DNA from: Saccharomycopsis fibuligera x Saccharomycopsis cf. fibuligera | Lineage: Eukaryota > Ascomycota > Saccharomycetes > Ascoideales > Saccharomycopsidaceae | Direction: 5' to 3' | Assembly: GCA_001936135.1 (NCBI GenBank) | Contig: CP012817.1 | Span: 3,906,001-3,970,000, forward strand | Length of the DNA stretch: 64,000 bases | In this document: piece after piece, positions 41,653 through 51,952 of the stretch | Layout: every line of letters starts with the position of its first letter | Position numbering within the stretch: position 1 is the stretch's first letter | Translations under genes and position numbers: made by a program | Notes under the pieces: model-generated | Database searches by the model: none | Told to the model about the DNA's origin: nothing | Seen by the model: only the letters and a program-made list of their open reading frames with translations

Positions 41653-44100
41653 TTAGTTTTTAGCAGAGTCTTCTTTTAAGGATACAATTCTATTCAAAAT
41701 CAATTTATCTTCGGTGCTATCCAAATCAAGAGCAAAATAACCAACTCTCATACCTTGGAATCTAACACTTTCTACAGCATTTGGCTTTTCTTTAACGTTG
41801 AATTCATCATCTTCATGAGGAATATTGTAAGGTGAATGCTTCTTGATCTCCAAAAAGTTTGGCTCAATAATAGTGTTTTTTAATACTATTTCAGAATCCG
41901 GGTTAATATCCTTTAAGAACCCTTCTGGATGTGCTGATGGGTTTTCTGACTTGAAAAGAGCGTTATGGATTCTAGTTTCTTCAATCTTAAGTGGTGAGTT
42001 ATGTTTTGGAGAATTGGCAAGCCAATGAATGAAAGTCTTTGGTTTACCATTTTCCTTAGCGTAGTGAGCATAAATTTTGGTAACTTTACCAGTGGAATCT
42101 GTTTCCACTCTATTGACCTTAATGGCATATGGCACCTTAATTAATCCAACTGGCTGAGATGGTGTCAATCTGAAAAATTCCTTAGAATCAGTGTCTCTGA
42201 AATCAGATCTATCAATGAAGATAGATTTAGTAAACACTACTTTTCTATTAGCACCAAAATATTCAGAATTTTTACCGTTTTTAAATGGAATCTCATAAAA
42301 TTCTTCATAATCGTCTGGCAAATTTTCCAAAACGACTTCCACAGGATCCAAAATGAAGAATAATCTTGGAGTAACATCTTCTAAGTATTTTCTAATTGCG
42401 CTTTCAAATCTAACGAGTTGAATGTTGGAATCATTTCGAGTGACCCCCAAAGTAGAAATAAAGGACAAAATGGCTCCTGGAGGAACACCGCGTCTCTTGA
42501 TAGCTTCCAAAGTAAAAAGTCTCGGATCATTCCAATCTCTAACATATTTATCTTCCACTAACTTAGCGATTTTTCGCTTAGAAAGCACAGTTCCGGTAAT
42601 GTTCAATCTACCGTATTCTCTTTGAGCTGGTCTGAAAACATGCAATGCATCACATAACCATTCATAACTTTGTCTAGACAAATAAAACTCAGTGGTACAC
42701 AATGAATGAGTAATGTTTTCAAAACTATCAACCAAACAGTGAGTGAAATCATAAGTTGGGTAGATTCTCCATTTGTCACCTGTTCTTGGATGTGGTTTTT
42801 CAATAATTCTGTAGGCAATCAAATCCCACATTTGTGGATTATTCGAGTTGACAAGGTCTTGTTTCATTCTCAACGTTGCTTCACCAGATTTGTATTGACC
42901 ATCTCTCATGGCTCTGAACTTGGTCAAGTTTTCCTCAACGGTTTGAGATGCCCATTTGGATTCGCGTCTTTGACCGCCAGCTTTACCTTCAACAATACCT
43001 CTTTGAGCTTGAATTTCTTCAGCAGTCGAATGGTCAACGTAAGCTTTACCAACTTGAATCAATTTTTCTGCCAATTCATACAATTGGTCAAAATAATCAG
43101 AAGAATAAGTGATTTTCCATGGAGAAAAACCTAACCAAGAAACCATATTTTTGATTGATTCAAAATAAATATCTTCTTCTTTAGCTGGATTAGTATCATC
43201 GAAACGCAAGTAGCATACACCATTATGATATTTAGCATAGCCAAAATTAACCAAAATGGCTTTAGAATGTCCAATATGCAAAAATCCATTTGGCTCAGGT
43301 GGAAATCTAGTTTGAACTTTTCCATTGACTGCTTTCAAATGGGCATCCATTAACTCAGGATATGCTTGAGGGTTTTCGCCAACCTTATGTAAGGCACCCA
43401 AAAAACCCTCAGAAAACATTGATCTTTTCTGAACAGGTTCATCATTTTTGTCGGCTTTGGAGTTTCCCCCCTTTGGATTTTTGTTGTCTGCATTACCCTT
43501 TTTCTTTTTAGCTTCTTTTTTGACAATATCTCTTTCATCTTTTGGGCCAATCATGGCCAATAACTGCTCGTCAATCAATGGCTTAAAGTAACTTGGAGAA
43601 GCCCATTTCAAACTAGGCAAGTTTTTCACCTGGTTCATCAATGACGGCAAGTGTTTGTATCTTTTCTCCTCAATTTCTGCCTTGTTGGCATTCATGTATT
43701 CAGCAATTTTTTCCTTGACATCTTCTTTACTCAATTCAATACCAACGCCAGAATTTTCATTCAATCCTTCAGAAGTGGCATTCTCCTTGTTAGCCTTGAC
43801 GTAATCCACAGCGGCAGTTAATTGGACATTAGTTTTCAATCTGCCATCAACAATAGCATTAGAAACCAAAGACAAATTTGGAGTTGGGTTAGAAGCGTCA
43901 CTATTTTTGGTGGATGAGGCTAGCGTATGCAAAAGTTTTAATTTGGAGTCTTCCAACGGCGTGGTTTCAACATTGGTAGCTGCTTCGATGACTTGGTTCA
44001 AAGCATTAGCCACTTTGTTGTTCTTGACAATTTCTTTGATCTTGGCGTCGTTGAAGCCGACTTTGCTGAATGATTCGCTAAGCTTGTCAATATCAGACAT
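41653..44100 (-). CDS. GLN4: Glutaminyl-tRNA synthetase
   Basis: The 815-residue product starts at ATG 44098-44100. It has the eukaryotic N-terminal tRNA-affinity domain (about 1-190), a Lys/Gly/Asn-rich linker (about 195-225) and the class I catalytic domain with the HIGH motif in PPEPNGFLHIGHSKA (HIGH at 275-278). The KMSKS-type loop reads LSKRK near 506-510, as in GlnRS. The C-terminal anticodon-binding beta-barrels end LDLDSTEDKLILNRIVSLK. It charges cytosolic tRNA-Gln; length matches the yeast enzyme. Codon choice is strongly biased and apparently lacks CTG, which supports a CUG-clade genome. FIP1 lies upstream on the same strand, 401 bp away. Confidence 0.97.
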   Translation of the reverse strand: MSDIDKLSESFSKVGFNDAKIKEIVKNNKVANALNQVIEAATNVETTPLEDSKLKLLHTLASSTKNSDASNPTPNLSLVSNAIVDGRLKTNVQLTAAVDYVKANKENATSEGLNENSGVGIELSKEDVKEKIAEYMNANKAEIEEKRYKHLPSLMNQVKNLPSLKWASPSYFKPLIDEQLLAMIGPKDERDIVKKEAKKKKGNADNKNPKGGNSKADKNDEPVQKRSMFSEGFLGALHKVGENPQAYPELMDAHLKAVNGKVQTRFPPEPNGFLHIGHSKAILVNFGYAKYHNGVCYLRFDDTNPAKEEDIYFESIKNMVSWLGFSPWKITYSSDYFDQLYELAEKLIQVGKAYVDHSTAEEIQAQRGIVEGKAGGQRRESKWASQTVEENLTKFRAMRDGQYKSGEATLRMKQDLVNSNNPQMWDLIAYRIIEKPHPRTGDKWRIYPTYDFTHCLVDSFENITHSLCTTEFYLSRQSYEWLCDALHVFRPAQREYGRLNITGTVLSKRKIAKLVEDKYVRDWNDPRLFTLEAIKRRGVPPGAILSFISTLGVTRNDSNIQLVRFESAIRKYLEDVTPRLFFILDPVEVVLENLPDDYEEFYEIPFKNGKNSEYFGANRKVVFTKSIFIDRSDFRDTDSKEFFRLTPSQPVGLIKVPYAIKVNRVETDSTGKVTKIYAHYAKENGKPKTFIHWLANSPKHNSPLKIEETRIHNALFKSENPSAHPEGFLKDINPDSEIVLKNTIIEPNFLEIKKHSPYNIPHEDDEFNVKEKPNAVESVRFQGMRVGYFALDLDSTEDKLILNRIVSLKEDSAKN

Positions 44101-44501
44101 GCTAATTGTGCTTTTGTGTTGTTGTTGTAGTGTGGTTTGAAGTATTAAAAGATTGGAAAAGATTTCAACTTCCTTTAAAACGGTGGAGATCTTGAAATAA
44201 TTTTTTCTACTTCCGTTTGGATCTTTCTGCTAAAGGAATTCAGGACTCGCAGCAGTTGACAGCGATAAATAATTATGGGAAGTAAGTGTTGCCCGGATTA
44301 TTAATCATAATATTCGACAAGGGCTCAAAACATACTTACTAAGAGCACTTTAATTGGTGCCCTCAATACAATCAGTATAACCTCCACTACACTCAACATC
44401 AAACACCAGCTGTCAGACATCCAAATGAGTCACATCATATACTATCGTACAAACAATCCTACAAAATTAAATAAAATCACATGCATCTCTCTTATCTTAT
44501 C
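44101..44501. other. Intergenic, GLN4 promoter / FIP1 3' end
   Basis: This 401-bp spacer lies between tandem minus-strand genes and carries the GLN4 upstream region. No coding or RNA gene is seen. Confidence 0.55.
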
Positions 44502-45068
44502 TCAACGACGACGAGCATTTCGCGGTCTGTCGGGTCTTTCCCTATATTCTCTCTTGTACCCACTAGTGCCTCTGTCGCGGTCTCTTTGATTATTGTTGCC
44601 AGCTCTTGTATTGTTGTTACTTTCTTCAAGTTTGGCTTGTTGACTCTTTTCGCGTTCCCTTTGTAATCTTTCTCTTTCTCTTTCACGTTTCTGGCGTTCC
44701 AATTCTTTTGTCGATAGATGTTGCTGCTGTTGTTGTGGTAGGCTTGGTGTAGAAGCTTTAGACTCTGGCTTACTGACGCCAATAGGCGTACCGACTAATG
44801 ATGTGTTCAATGAGGATTTCACTCCGGCACTACTACCAGAATCGTTTCTGGACATTATCGGCATCTTTGGTAAGTTTGGGTTCTCTATTAATGTGGACGA
44901 AGGCTCTTTTTCATTTCTGTCGTTATTGCTGTTATCGTTGTTGTTATTGTTGTTGAGAAAGCTGTTGTTTGTGTTATTATTATTGTTATTATTGATGTTA
45001 TTGTTATTGTTAATATTATGGTTATTGCCATTATTATTATTAGTATTATTGTTGTTGTTGTTATTGTT

Positions 45069-45110
<42 letters not shown>

Positions 45111-46127
45111 CAAATTGCTAGCTAGGTTGTTATTGTTGAAATTATTGTTGAAATTATTAAATGGAAGAGGATTAAATTTACTGTCATCGTTATGATTCAC
45201 ATTAGGAAGCCCCGCATTAAGATGATTATTAGGAAAATTAGGCAAACCAGGATTGAGATTATTCATTTGGTTTAAGAAATCTGGAAACATACCACCAGGC
45301 ATACCAGGTAGACCTACTGGAAATCCATTAAGTTGGGATGGTACCACTGGCATTGCAGGCAAACCAGGAATAGGAGGTGGTGGTACTTGACCGCCAACCG
45401 CTGGATTCAAATTATTTGTAGCTAAAGCTGGACTATTAGCTGCATTGTTTCCCATTAAAAATTTAGCTGGGTTGAAATCATTTCTCAATTTGTCTTGTTT
45501 ATTGCAGTATGCTATCCATGTAAATTCATTAAACCCATAATTGAAATAATCGCTAATATCCGCACCAGGCAATCTCCAAGGTTTATCTTTAAGAGCTTCA
45601 AGATCGAGCTGTGTTAAGGGTTTACCCTCAAACGTAGCAACTTTGTTAATATCAATTCCATCCTGACGCTGTTCATTGGCTACAGTTAGTGTCACCGTAG
45701 CATTGCCATCTTGGTCATTTTTCTTTGCATTGTCATCTGCGACCGTTGTAGTAACTTGCTCAATTGAAGTAGATGGGGTATTGGATGCACTTAAGTTTTT
45801 GTTGTTTTTCTCATCCTCTGAATCAGGAGCATTTACAATAAGCTCAAAATCAGATTCACTGTCACTTTCATCATCATCATCTTCGTCGTCGTCATCATCA
45901 TCATCATCTTCTTCTTCTTCTCCTTCCTCATCGCCATCTACTTTCATAGTCTCATTTTCGTCATCATCACCATTTCCTTGTTCGCCACCTTTGCTATCCG
46001 GCTGTTTTACTTTTTCGCCATTCTCTTGACTATTCTTATTAATGGACTGTTGCTTTTGGTCCTCTTCTTCTTCTTCTTCTGAGCCATAAAGGTACTCATC
46101 GTCACTTTCAGCAGCGTTATTTGACAT
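44502..46127 (-). CDS. FIP1: Fip1, cleavage/polyadenylation factor subunit
   Basis: The 541-residue product starts at ATG 46125-46127. The diagnostic Fip1 motif lies near residues 180-215 ([19 protein letters not shown], then [12 protein letters not shown]). It follows an acidic N-terminal part with long Asp/Glu runs, which in yeast Fip1 tethers poly(A) polymerase. A Pro/Gly/Leu-rich segment follows, then an exceptional Asn-rich stretch of about 110 residues including a run of more than 20 Asn (the TTG repeat around 45035-45110 on the plus strand). The C terminus is Arg/Glu-rich (RDRD/RERP type). Fip1 is a flexible scaffold in the CPF complex for mRNA 3'-end formation. It is longer than baker's-yeast Fip1 (327) mainly because of the Asn and acidic tracts. 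Confidence 0.9.
45035..45110 (-). repeat. Asn-codon microsatellite in FIP1
   Basis: Mixed AAC/AAT triplets (TTG/TTA on the plus strand) form an almost continuous poly-Asn coding repeat, with more interrupted Asn runs on either side (about 44,930-45,150). Confidence 0.9.
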
Positions 46128-46951
46128 TGTGTGAATACTGAGCTATTAGAATAGAAATTAAATTAAAAAAGCAAGCAGCTTAGAAAGAATCAGACGACGA
46201 ACGTATTGTATATGGTCTTCAGTGTTAAACTGGTTTTGAGAGCTTTAGTTTACCGTTTATTAATGTCAATATTCAATAACCATCGGCAGCCAAACTGCAA
46301 TTTTTCTACTTTTTCTCACTAAAAACTATTCATGTCATGTGATATTGGTGTGATTTTTAATATTATGTAAGCAATATGCATAACGCGCAAGGCTGCATAC
46401 GACTATAAGCATTTTCCAGTCAGGTTGGATCTGAAAATGTTATCTAGACAGCTAAGATATCTGCTATAAACGTAAGTGTCAAGTGCCACAATTTTGTGTG
46501 AAAATAAGGGCACTTACTCCAAATCCTTAGACCTCAAATGTTCTTTTCTTTTTAGCAACTCATAAAATTACTTATAAACTATAGTCTTCACAATTTCAGT
46601 ATGATGGAAACAAAAAGTTAAAGACGTATATATGGTTCTATAGAAACTGCTGGGATGAGACTTTCAAGTACGATTGCTGTCAGAGTATTTCATAATAAGC
46701 GCTTCGTTGACATCGTTAAATTCGTAAACTAAATACTCGTAACCAAGTGGTCGTACCTAAAAAAGAGAGATAGAAATAATAAAAGATAAAAAAGGTAAAA
46801 ATTAATCATAAATCGTAAAAGCCACCGAAGAATTCAGCGAAATAAACAGGCTGAATGTTGCTATCTTTTTCTTTGTTGTCCAAACATAAAAGATACAGAA
46901 AAGTGCATATCAGGGGATGAATGTTAACAAAACCCCTTCCTGCGTCTATAA
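46128..46951. other. Intergenic, FIP1 promoter / RGI1 3' end
   Basis: This 824-bp spacer lies between tandem minus-strand genes. It contains one exon-like open segment on the minus strand (46664-46756, listed separately). No tRNA or other RNA gene is evident. Confidence 0.5.
46664..46756 (-). other. Exon-like 30-codon segment behind a splice-acceptor-like tract
   Basis: On the minus strand a pyrimidine tract ending CTCTCTTTTTTAG is followed directly by 30 codons and a stop. They read VRPLGYEYLVYEFNDVNEAL at the start. The pattern of the second half (EFNDVNEAL) recalls the C-terminal end of zinc alcohol dehydrogenases. No convincing donor or TACTAAC branch point was found upstream, so it could be a gene relic or chance. 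Confidence 0.2.
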
Positions 46952-47494
46952 TTAGCAAGGGTATGCTCTATAGTCGACAAACACATTAGCGTCATCATTA
47001 TGGCATGTAACGTCCATTTCAATCTTGAATTTTTTGCCATTAACCTCATGTTCCGCCGTATCAACGTAATGCCAAACCAACTTGTCAAAAGTATCCTCTT
47101 CGTCCATGTTCTTAAAGCTCATCTCCTCACCAAACTCTGTGTTTTCCTTGATATCAGCAATTAAATGTTTGTTGACATGTTGAGTCAAATGTCTAACAAA
47201 CTTCTTGTTGTTTTTGTTCATGGATGGTTTGATTTTATCTGGGTCATTATGGCAGGACTGCAACACAAATGGTGGGAAATAAGAGACTTGGGCATGGACC
47301 TTATCTTCGTAATCATTCATTGTCTCCATCTTGAGGAAGTTGCGGAAAGCATCCAAGTCTTCAAACTGTCTAAGTTCATTTTTCTTGTTAGCAAGATTCT
47401 TTTGCTTCTTTTGTTTCTTGCCCTTCTTTTTGCCGAGCATTGGATCACTGGCTTCGGAGAGAGTTTTTTCCACTGCAGAAAGGATGTCGGACAT
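46952..47494 (-). CDS. RGI1: Rgi1-family respiratory-growth protein
   Basis: The 180-residue product starts at ATG 47492-47494. A Lys-rich N-terminal stretch (KKKGKKQKKQK) is followed by a core that matches yeast Rgi1/Rgi2: FEDLDAFRNFL, SYFPPFVLQSCHNDPDKI, KKFVRHLTQHVNKHL and the final NVFVDYRAYPC. Yeast Rgi1 is a small cytosolic/plasma-membrane-associated protein induced on non-fermentable carbon and under stress; its biochemical role is not settled. A consensus TATA box lies 164 bp upstream, in keeping with strongly regulated expression. It diverges from the GRAM-domain gene across 406 bp. Confidence 0.9.
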   Translation of the reverse strand: MSDILSAVEKTLSEASDPMLGKKKGKKQKKQKNLANKKNELRQFEDLDAFRNFLKMETMNDYEDKVHAQVSYFPPFVLQSCHNDPDKIKPSMNKNNKKFVRHLTQHVNKHLIADIKENTEFGEEMSFKNMDEEDTFDKLVWHYVDTAEHEVNGKKFKIEMDVTCHNDDANVFVDYRAYPC

Positions 47495-47900
47495 GTTGAA
47501 GTGTTAGTTAAATTTGTTTTGAAGAACTAGTGCGTGTGTATGTGTAATTGAAAAAAGAGTAAGCAAGTAAAATAATCAAAAAAATGGCAGATAATGGTGT
47601 TTCTCAAGAATAATTAAACAACAACAGTAACCCCTGAAAGAAGGTCAAAACCAATGGTATTTATAGCTGAGCAACCTGGGGAAGCACGAGTGACTGGTGG
47701 GGTGACGCTTATGTAAGCACAAACAGATACTTCAAAACGGAGAACTAAAGAAACTGATCGCGCTACACCGCATAACCGCATATACTCTTTCTATGATAAC
47801 AGTCACTTTTAGACATTACAGCAATATCCATCTAGTATATTATTGATCTCCTGCAATCTATAGCACCAGATATCACATCATATCAGAAGATACTACCATA
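47495..47900. promoter_or_regulatory. Divergent RGI1 / GRAM-gene promoter
   Basis: This 406-bp spacer between two start codons contains the RGI1 TATA box and C/G-rich blocks (GGGGAAGCACG and GGTGGGGTGACGC near 47677-47710) that could bind a zinc-finger regulator. No specific factor can be named. Confidence 0.4.
47658..47665 (-). promoter_or_regulatory. TATA box of RGI1
   Basis: TATAAATA on the minus strand, 164 bp before the RGI1 start codon, in the 406-bp divergent spacer (47495-47900). Confidence 0.6.
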
Positions 47901-48434
47901 ATGTCACTCGACTGGCTCTCACTCAACCCAAACTACAACAGGCTGTTTCCTGCCAATGGCACCACTAATTTGCCATTCATTCTCCTTGAGAACGAATCGC
48001 TTGTCCACATTACGCCCAACAGAGTCTCACTACACTTACACCCAACCAAGCTAGCTAATGAAATAAAACGTTCGAAAGAGGGCACAGTCTACTTAACAAA
48101 TAAACGGCTTATTTTTATTTCCGACAACACTTACATTCCAGCCACCAGTCCCAGCAAGAATCAAAGCCTAGATTTTGACAATTTTGTGCTATTGATCAAT
48201 CGCAACATTTACGGCTTCAAAGTGGTGAGCAGTTGGTTTGGTTCAAACAAGTATCAAATCTTGTTCCGTCCACTGATGGAAAACGCGGGGCTTAATCATT
48301 TGTACGTATGGAATGGGGTTTTGTTTTTCAATAATGGGGGCATCGTGGATTTCGATGCTCAGTTTCAAAAAGTTTACAATGAATTCAAGTATAGTCAGGA
48401 CCCCAATGATCAGCTTCCCAGATATGAGGAGTAG
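47901..48434 (+). CDS. WBP2-like GRAM-domain protein
   Basis: The 177-residue product starts at ATG 47901. It resembles the fungal WBP2-like (UPF0664) family: an N-terminal segment LLENESLVHI, then a PH-like GRAM core with GTVYLTNKRLIFISDN and, later, FGSNKYQILFRPL. The C terminus is a short polar tail ending LPRYEE, where animal WBP2 has PPxY motifs for WW-domain ligases. GRAM domains bind membranes or phosphoinositides, so a peripheral membrane or ubiquitin-adaptor role is possible. No experimentally known yeast orthologue comes to mind. Confidence 0.7.
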   Translation: MSLDWLSLNPNYNRLFPANGTTNLPFILLENESLVHITPNRVSLHLHPTKLANEIKRSKEGTVYLTNKRLIFISDNTYIPATSPSKNQSLDFDNFVLLINRNIYGFKVVSSWFGSNKYQILFRPLMENAGLNHLYVWNGVLFFNNGGIVDFDAQFQKVYNEFKYSQDPNDQLPRYEE

Positions 48435-50026
48435 TGGAGTAGGTTAGCGGGTGGTAGTGTACCGTGGTATTTGACCAATAGAATGAAGAGATAACGAATG
48501 TTTTTGTATTTGACAACTCGTCATGTTTACGTTTTAATTTTTTTTTTTTTTTGTATTCTTTCCTTTTGTTTTTGTTTAGGTTTTGTGAGTGGAGCAAACT
48601 TAAACGTTGGGCTGCGGGTTAAGTGCAATCTAAGAGTGTATACAATATCAATTGTTGCATAGGAATCTTGAGGATAAGGTGCTGATCAGATATATCAGCT
48701 CTGATAGGCCGGATGGCAAACTATATCAACTGTAGCAGCTATTGTAGTTACCCCTCTTACACTTTGACTGCTTGCAATGATTTTCTCCTGGACAGTATCA
48801 AGTTTTTAAATCACTGCTAATTACTTTACGGTGCACTGTGTTTGTTGTATATCTACATTGAAAAAAAATTCGGCGAGCCATCCGAAGACCTGTTTTCGGC
48901 AGTAATATATTATAGCATATTCTGCTACGCTGCTGTATACATAGGGAGATCACGTATCAAAACTTTTGCGCAGTGATCATAGACTACTAGAGTATGTGCT
49001 AAGTTTAGCCAAGTTAAATTATCTTACAGACTGTCAGGTACACAGAATACTTATCCCCACATTTCTGTACAATACTCCTGAGTTAGTGAAAGGTTGCTTT
49101 TATATGAGTCCACAGATTTGTCTCCACAATCTGCATTGATATACACCAATATGCACGTCAATGCGCATTCCATAAGCAGCAGGCCAATTGCAAACGGTTC
49201 ACGGTTTTGCCAGAATGTACAGGTTGATGATTCTGCGCTTCGTCCATATAAACCTTTACAGGGTATCAAGTGGATAAGTGTGCTTTGAAAGTTACCCAGC
49301 TGTCCGGTATTATCCCCAACGTCATGTAAAGCCCAGCTAAAAAAGGAGCGTCAAGTGATTCAGGCTAACTCATGGAACAACTAAGAACTATTAAAATACC
49401 AAGCTCTTTTGACTTTCGTAAGAGCCGTCGACTGATTGGTTGGTGGCAGGATGATGCTGTACTAACGAAATCGCCGCCGCTTGCTAGGTTTGAAGGTGCT
49501 ACCTTCAGATATCTACAATCAATACCACATTTGGATTACCTGTTTGTCTGATTGTTGAGTGCCTTTAGTTTTTTGCGCATGTACCGAATAACCTTAATCA
49601 GATACGAACCTGATAATCTCTGCTGGTAGAGTGCTGAATCTAGCCTTCTTGGACCAGGCTTGCAACGCCATTATCCAAATCAAAGAAAAAAAGGGCTCTA
49701 TTTATCACATCAGCATTTTAGCCTCTGTATTACTCACCGTGTACGCCTTTCGAGGCACATGCGTGTTAATCATAAAGACCTGTCCTGTACTGCAGTACCA
49801 CTGTATGCACAGAAGCCCCGATGCACTGCTGTTGGCGTGAAGGCGCACGTAACGTTTCATGGCTTACACGATGATGTACATTATTATCAGTTAGAAGGCT
49901 GTTCCATCGGCAACACTGCGTTATACCATTCTATGAAGTTTGACAGCTCTCAGTTGCCAAGTCTCGTTATATTGTTTTCCAATTACAACATAAGAGATAC
50001 TGAAACCTACAACATCATTCAATATC
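48435..50026. other. Intergenic, GRAM gene / ATG22 promoter (1.6 kb)
   Basis: Long spacer before ATG22. It contains short open frames (for example 49051-49288 and 49631-50052) without family features. No tRNA, LTR or tandem repeat was recognised. The 3' part is the presumed ATG22 promoter. Confidence 0.5.
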
Positions 50027-51952
50027 ATGTCTGTTTCAGAAGACGACACTAGAACATACTCTGCAGACAACTCCCACAACCCCTTGTTGCCAGATAACCA
50101 AGAAACAGAAAGAAACAGCAGCAGCAGCGACACCAACAACAACGGACAGTATCAGCGCCAGAGAAAAAAAAGTTTGTCAGATTATTATGATGGGCCTACA
50201 ACAAAATGGGAAATCTTCGGTTGGTGTTTATACAGTTGGGCCACGGAACCATTTATTGTTAGTGCGGTTTCTACATATGTGCCGTTGCTTTTAGAGCAGT
50301 TCGCCAGAGATCGTGGAGTTCTTGCAGAAGATCATTCCAAAAGTTGTACAGTAGGGGAGCCAGTGGAGCCAGTGCCGCCACATGCTGCATCAAATATTAC
50401 CACAATATCATCTTTCTCTAAGAGAGAAATAGCATCAGCAATTTTTTCCTTAGCTAAAAGAGCCACCGATGCTACTATTAAACAAGAGCAACGGCTGCAT
50501 GCCGATGCAAAAGTAAACTGCGTGGTAAATGTGTTTGGCAAATATATTGACCCGGCTTCTTTTACTCTTTATGTTTTTTCAACTTCGGTATTTTTGCAAA
50601 CTTTGGTGGTGATTTCAATTACCGGGTTTGCCGATAAGGGAAATTATAAAAAAATGATTTTGCTAGTATTTGGTTTCTTGGGAAGCTTAGTAACTATGGG
50701 CTTTTACTTTCTTGGCTCTGAAAGTTATTATAAAGCGGCATTGTACTGCATTTTAGCCAATATTTGTTTTGGAGTGGTAAATGTTTGCGGAAACTCTTTC
50801 TTGCCTATTTTGGTGGAAAATTACAAGGCAAAATATGACAGGTTGCTGACTGAACATGTTCAAGAGGATAATAGCAATAATGACGATATTAATGATATTA
50901 TCAATGATAGCGGCTTTTCTAGTGAACAAACAATTGCAGAAAAAAGTGTTATTAGTTCCAAAATATCTGGTTTGTGTTCTGGTTTGGGATATTTGGCAGC
51001 ATTCATTGTGCAAATATTGACCATGGTCATTGTGATAAAAACTGGATCGTCAGTAGTTTCTATACAATATGCCATTTTTTTTGTTGGGATATGGTGGTTC
51101 CTTTTTCAATTCCCAATCATTTGGCTATTAAAATCACGCAAAGTCAGTAGTCCAATTTCACTAACTACAAATTTCTATCAAAGCAAATGGAACTCTCCAA
51201 ACCCAATTGTGAAAAAGATATACTTTTTCAAAGAATATGTGAAGATTGGTTGGTCAAATCTTTTCTTGGCGTTTCAACAAATCAGACTACTCAAAGATGT
51301 TTGCATTTTTTTGCTCGGATGGTTTGTTATTTCTGATTCAGTAACTACCATCAACTCTGCGGCGGTATTATTTAGTAAAACTGAGCTTAATATGAAAACT
51401 TCAGAATTAGCAGTGATTGGTATTCTTTCCATTTTATTTGCTATTGCAGGGACCATCATCATTCCAAATTATTTCAACAAACATTTGCAAATCTCTTTAC
51501 AGAAGTCGTTACTAATAATTATCTTGTGGTCTTCTTTCATTCCATTTTATGGTATCTTGGGGTTTTTCTTTAGTAGTTTTGGCCTCAAACACAAATTTGA
51601 AATGTATTTTTTGGCTAGTTGGTACGGGTTATCACTTGGTGGGTTAGCTACTATTTCGAGATCGTTGTTTGGATTATTAATTCCAAAAGGTAAAGAATCA
51701 TTGTTTTTTGCGTTGTTTGCCGTTACTGATAAAGGTAGCTCTATAATGGGGCCATTCGTGGTGGGTTTGATCACTGATAAGACTCATAATATTAGACACT
51801 GCTTCTGGTTCTTGTGGGCGTTGTTAGTTTTGAGCTTACCAATATTTGCCATATTGGATACTAATAGAGGTAAGGAAGAGGCGGAAAGATTTGATGAGTT
51901 AGTTGATAAAGCAGAGAGAGAAGCAGAAGAAAGCGAAAGACATGTTCGTTAA
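50027..51952 (+). CDS. ATG22: Atg22, vacuolar amino-acid effluxer (MFS)
   Basis: The 641-residue product starts at ATG 50027. After a polar N terminus comes the Atg22 signature (TKWEIFGWCLYSWATEPF). About 12 hydrophobic segments follow, with a large luminal loop between the first two (about residues 100-170) and an Asp/Asn-rich loop near 275-300. The motif GLSLGGLATISRSLFGLLIP near 550 is typical of the family. In yeast Atg22 exports amino acids released by autophagic breakdown from the vacuole. The C terminus is charged and predicted cytosolic. It is longer than baker's-yeast Atg22 (528), mostly through the loops and termini. Confidence 0.92.
   Translation: MSVSEDDTRTYSADNSHNPLLPDNQETERNSSSSDTNNNGQYQRQRKKSLSDYYDGPTTKWEIFGWCLYSWATEPFIVSAVSTYVPLLLEQFARDRGVLAEDHSKSCTVGEPVEPVPPHAASNITTISSFSKREIASAIFSLAKRATDATIKQEQRLHADAKVNCVVNVFGKYIDPASFTLYVFSTSVFLQTLVVISITGFADKGNYKKMILLVFGFLGSLVTMGFYFLGSESYYKAALYCILANICFGVVNVCGNSFLPILVENYKAKYDRLLTEHVQEDNSNNDDINDIINDSGFSSEQTIAEKSVISSKISGLCSGLGYLAAFIVQILTMVIVIKTGSSVVSIQYAIFFVGIWWFLFQFPIIWLLKSRKVSSPISLTTNFYQSKWNSPNPIVKKIYFFKEYVKIGWSNLFLAFQQIRLLKDVCIFLLGWFVISDSVTTINSAAVLFSKTELNMKTSELAVIGILSILFAIAGTIIIPNYFNKHLQISLQKSLLIIILWSSFIPFYGILGFFFSSFGLKHKFEMYFLASWYGLSLGGLATISRSLFGLLIPKGKESLFFALFAVTDKGSSIMGPFVVGLITDKTHNIRHCFWFLWALLVLSLPIFAILDTNRGKEEAERFDELVDKAEREAEESERHVR

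Noticed and set aside
44803-45195. Leu-rich antisense frame within FIP1
   Set aside because: It is the reverse reading of the Asn-codon repeat.
49631-50052. Two overlapping frames just before ATG22
   Set aside because: No domain, overlapping in different frames, and running into the ATG22 start.
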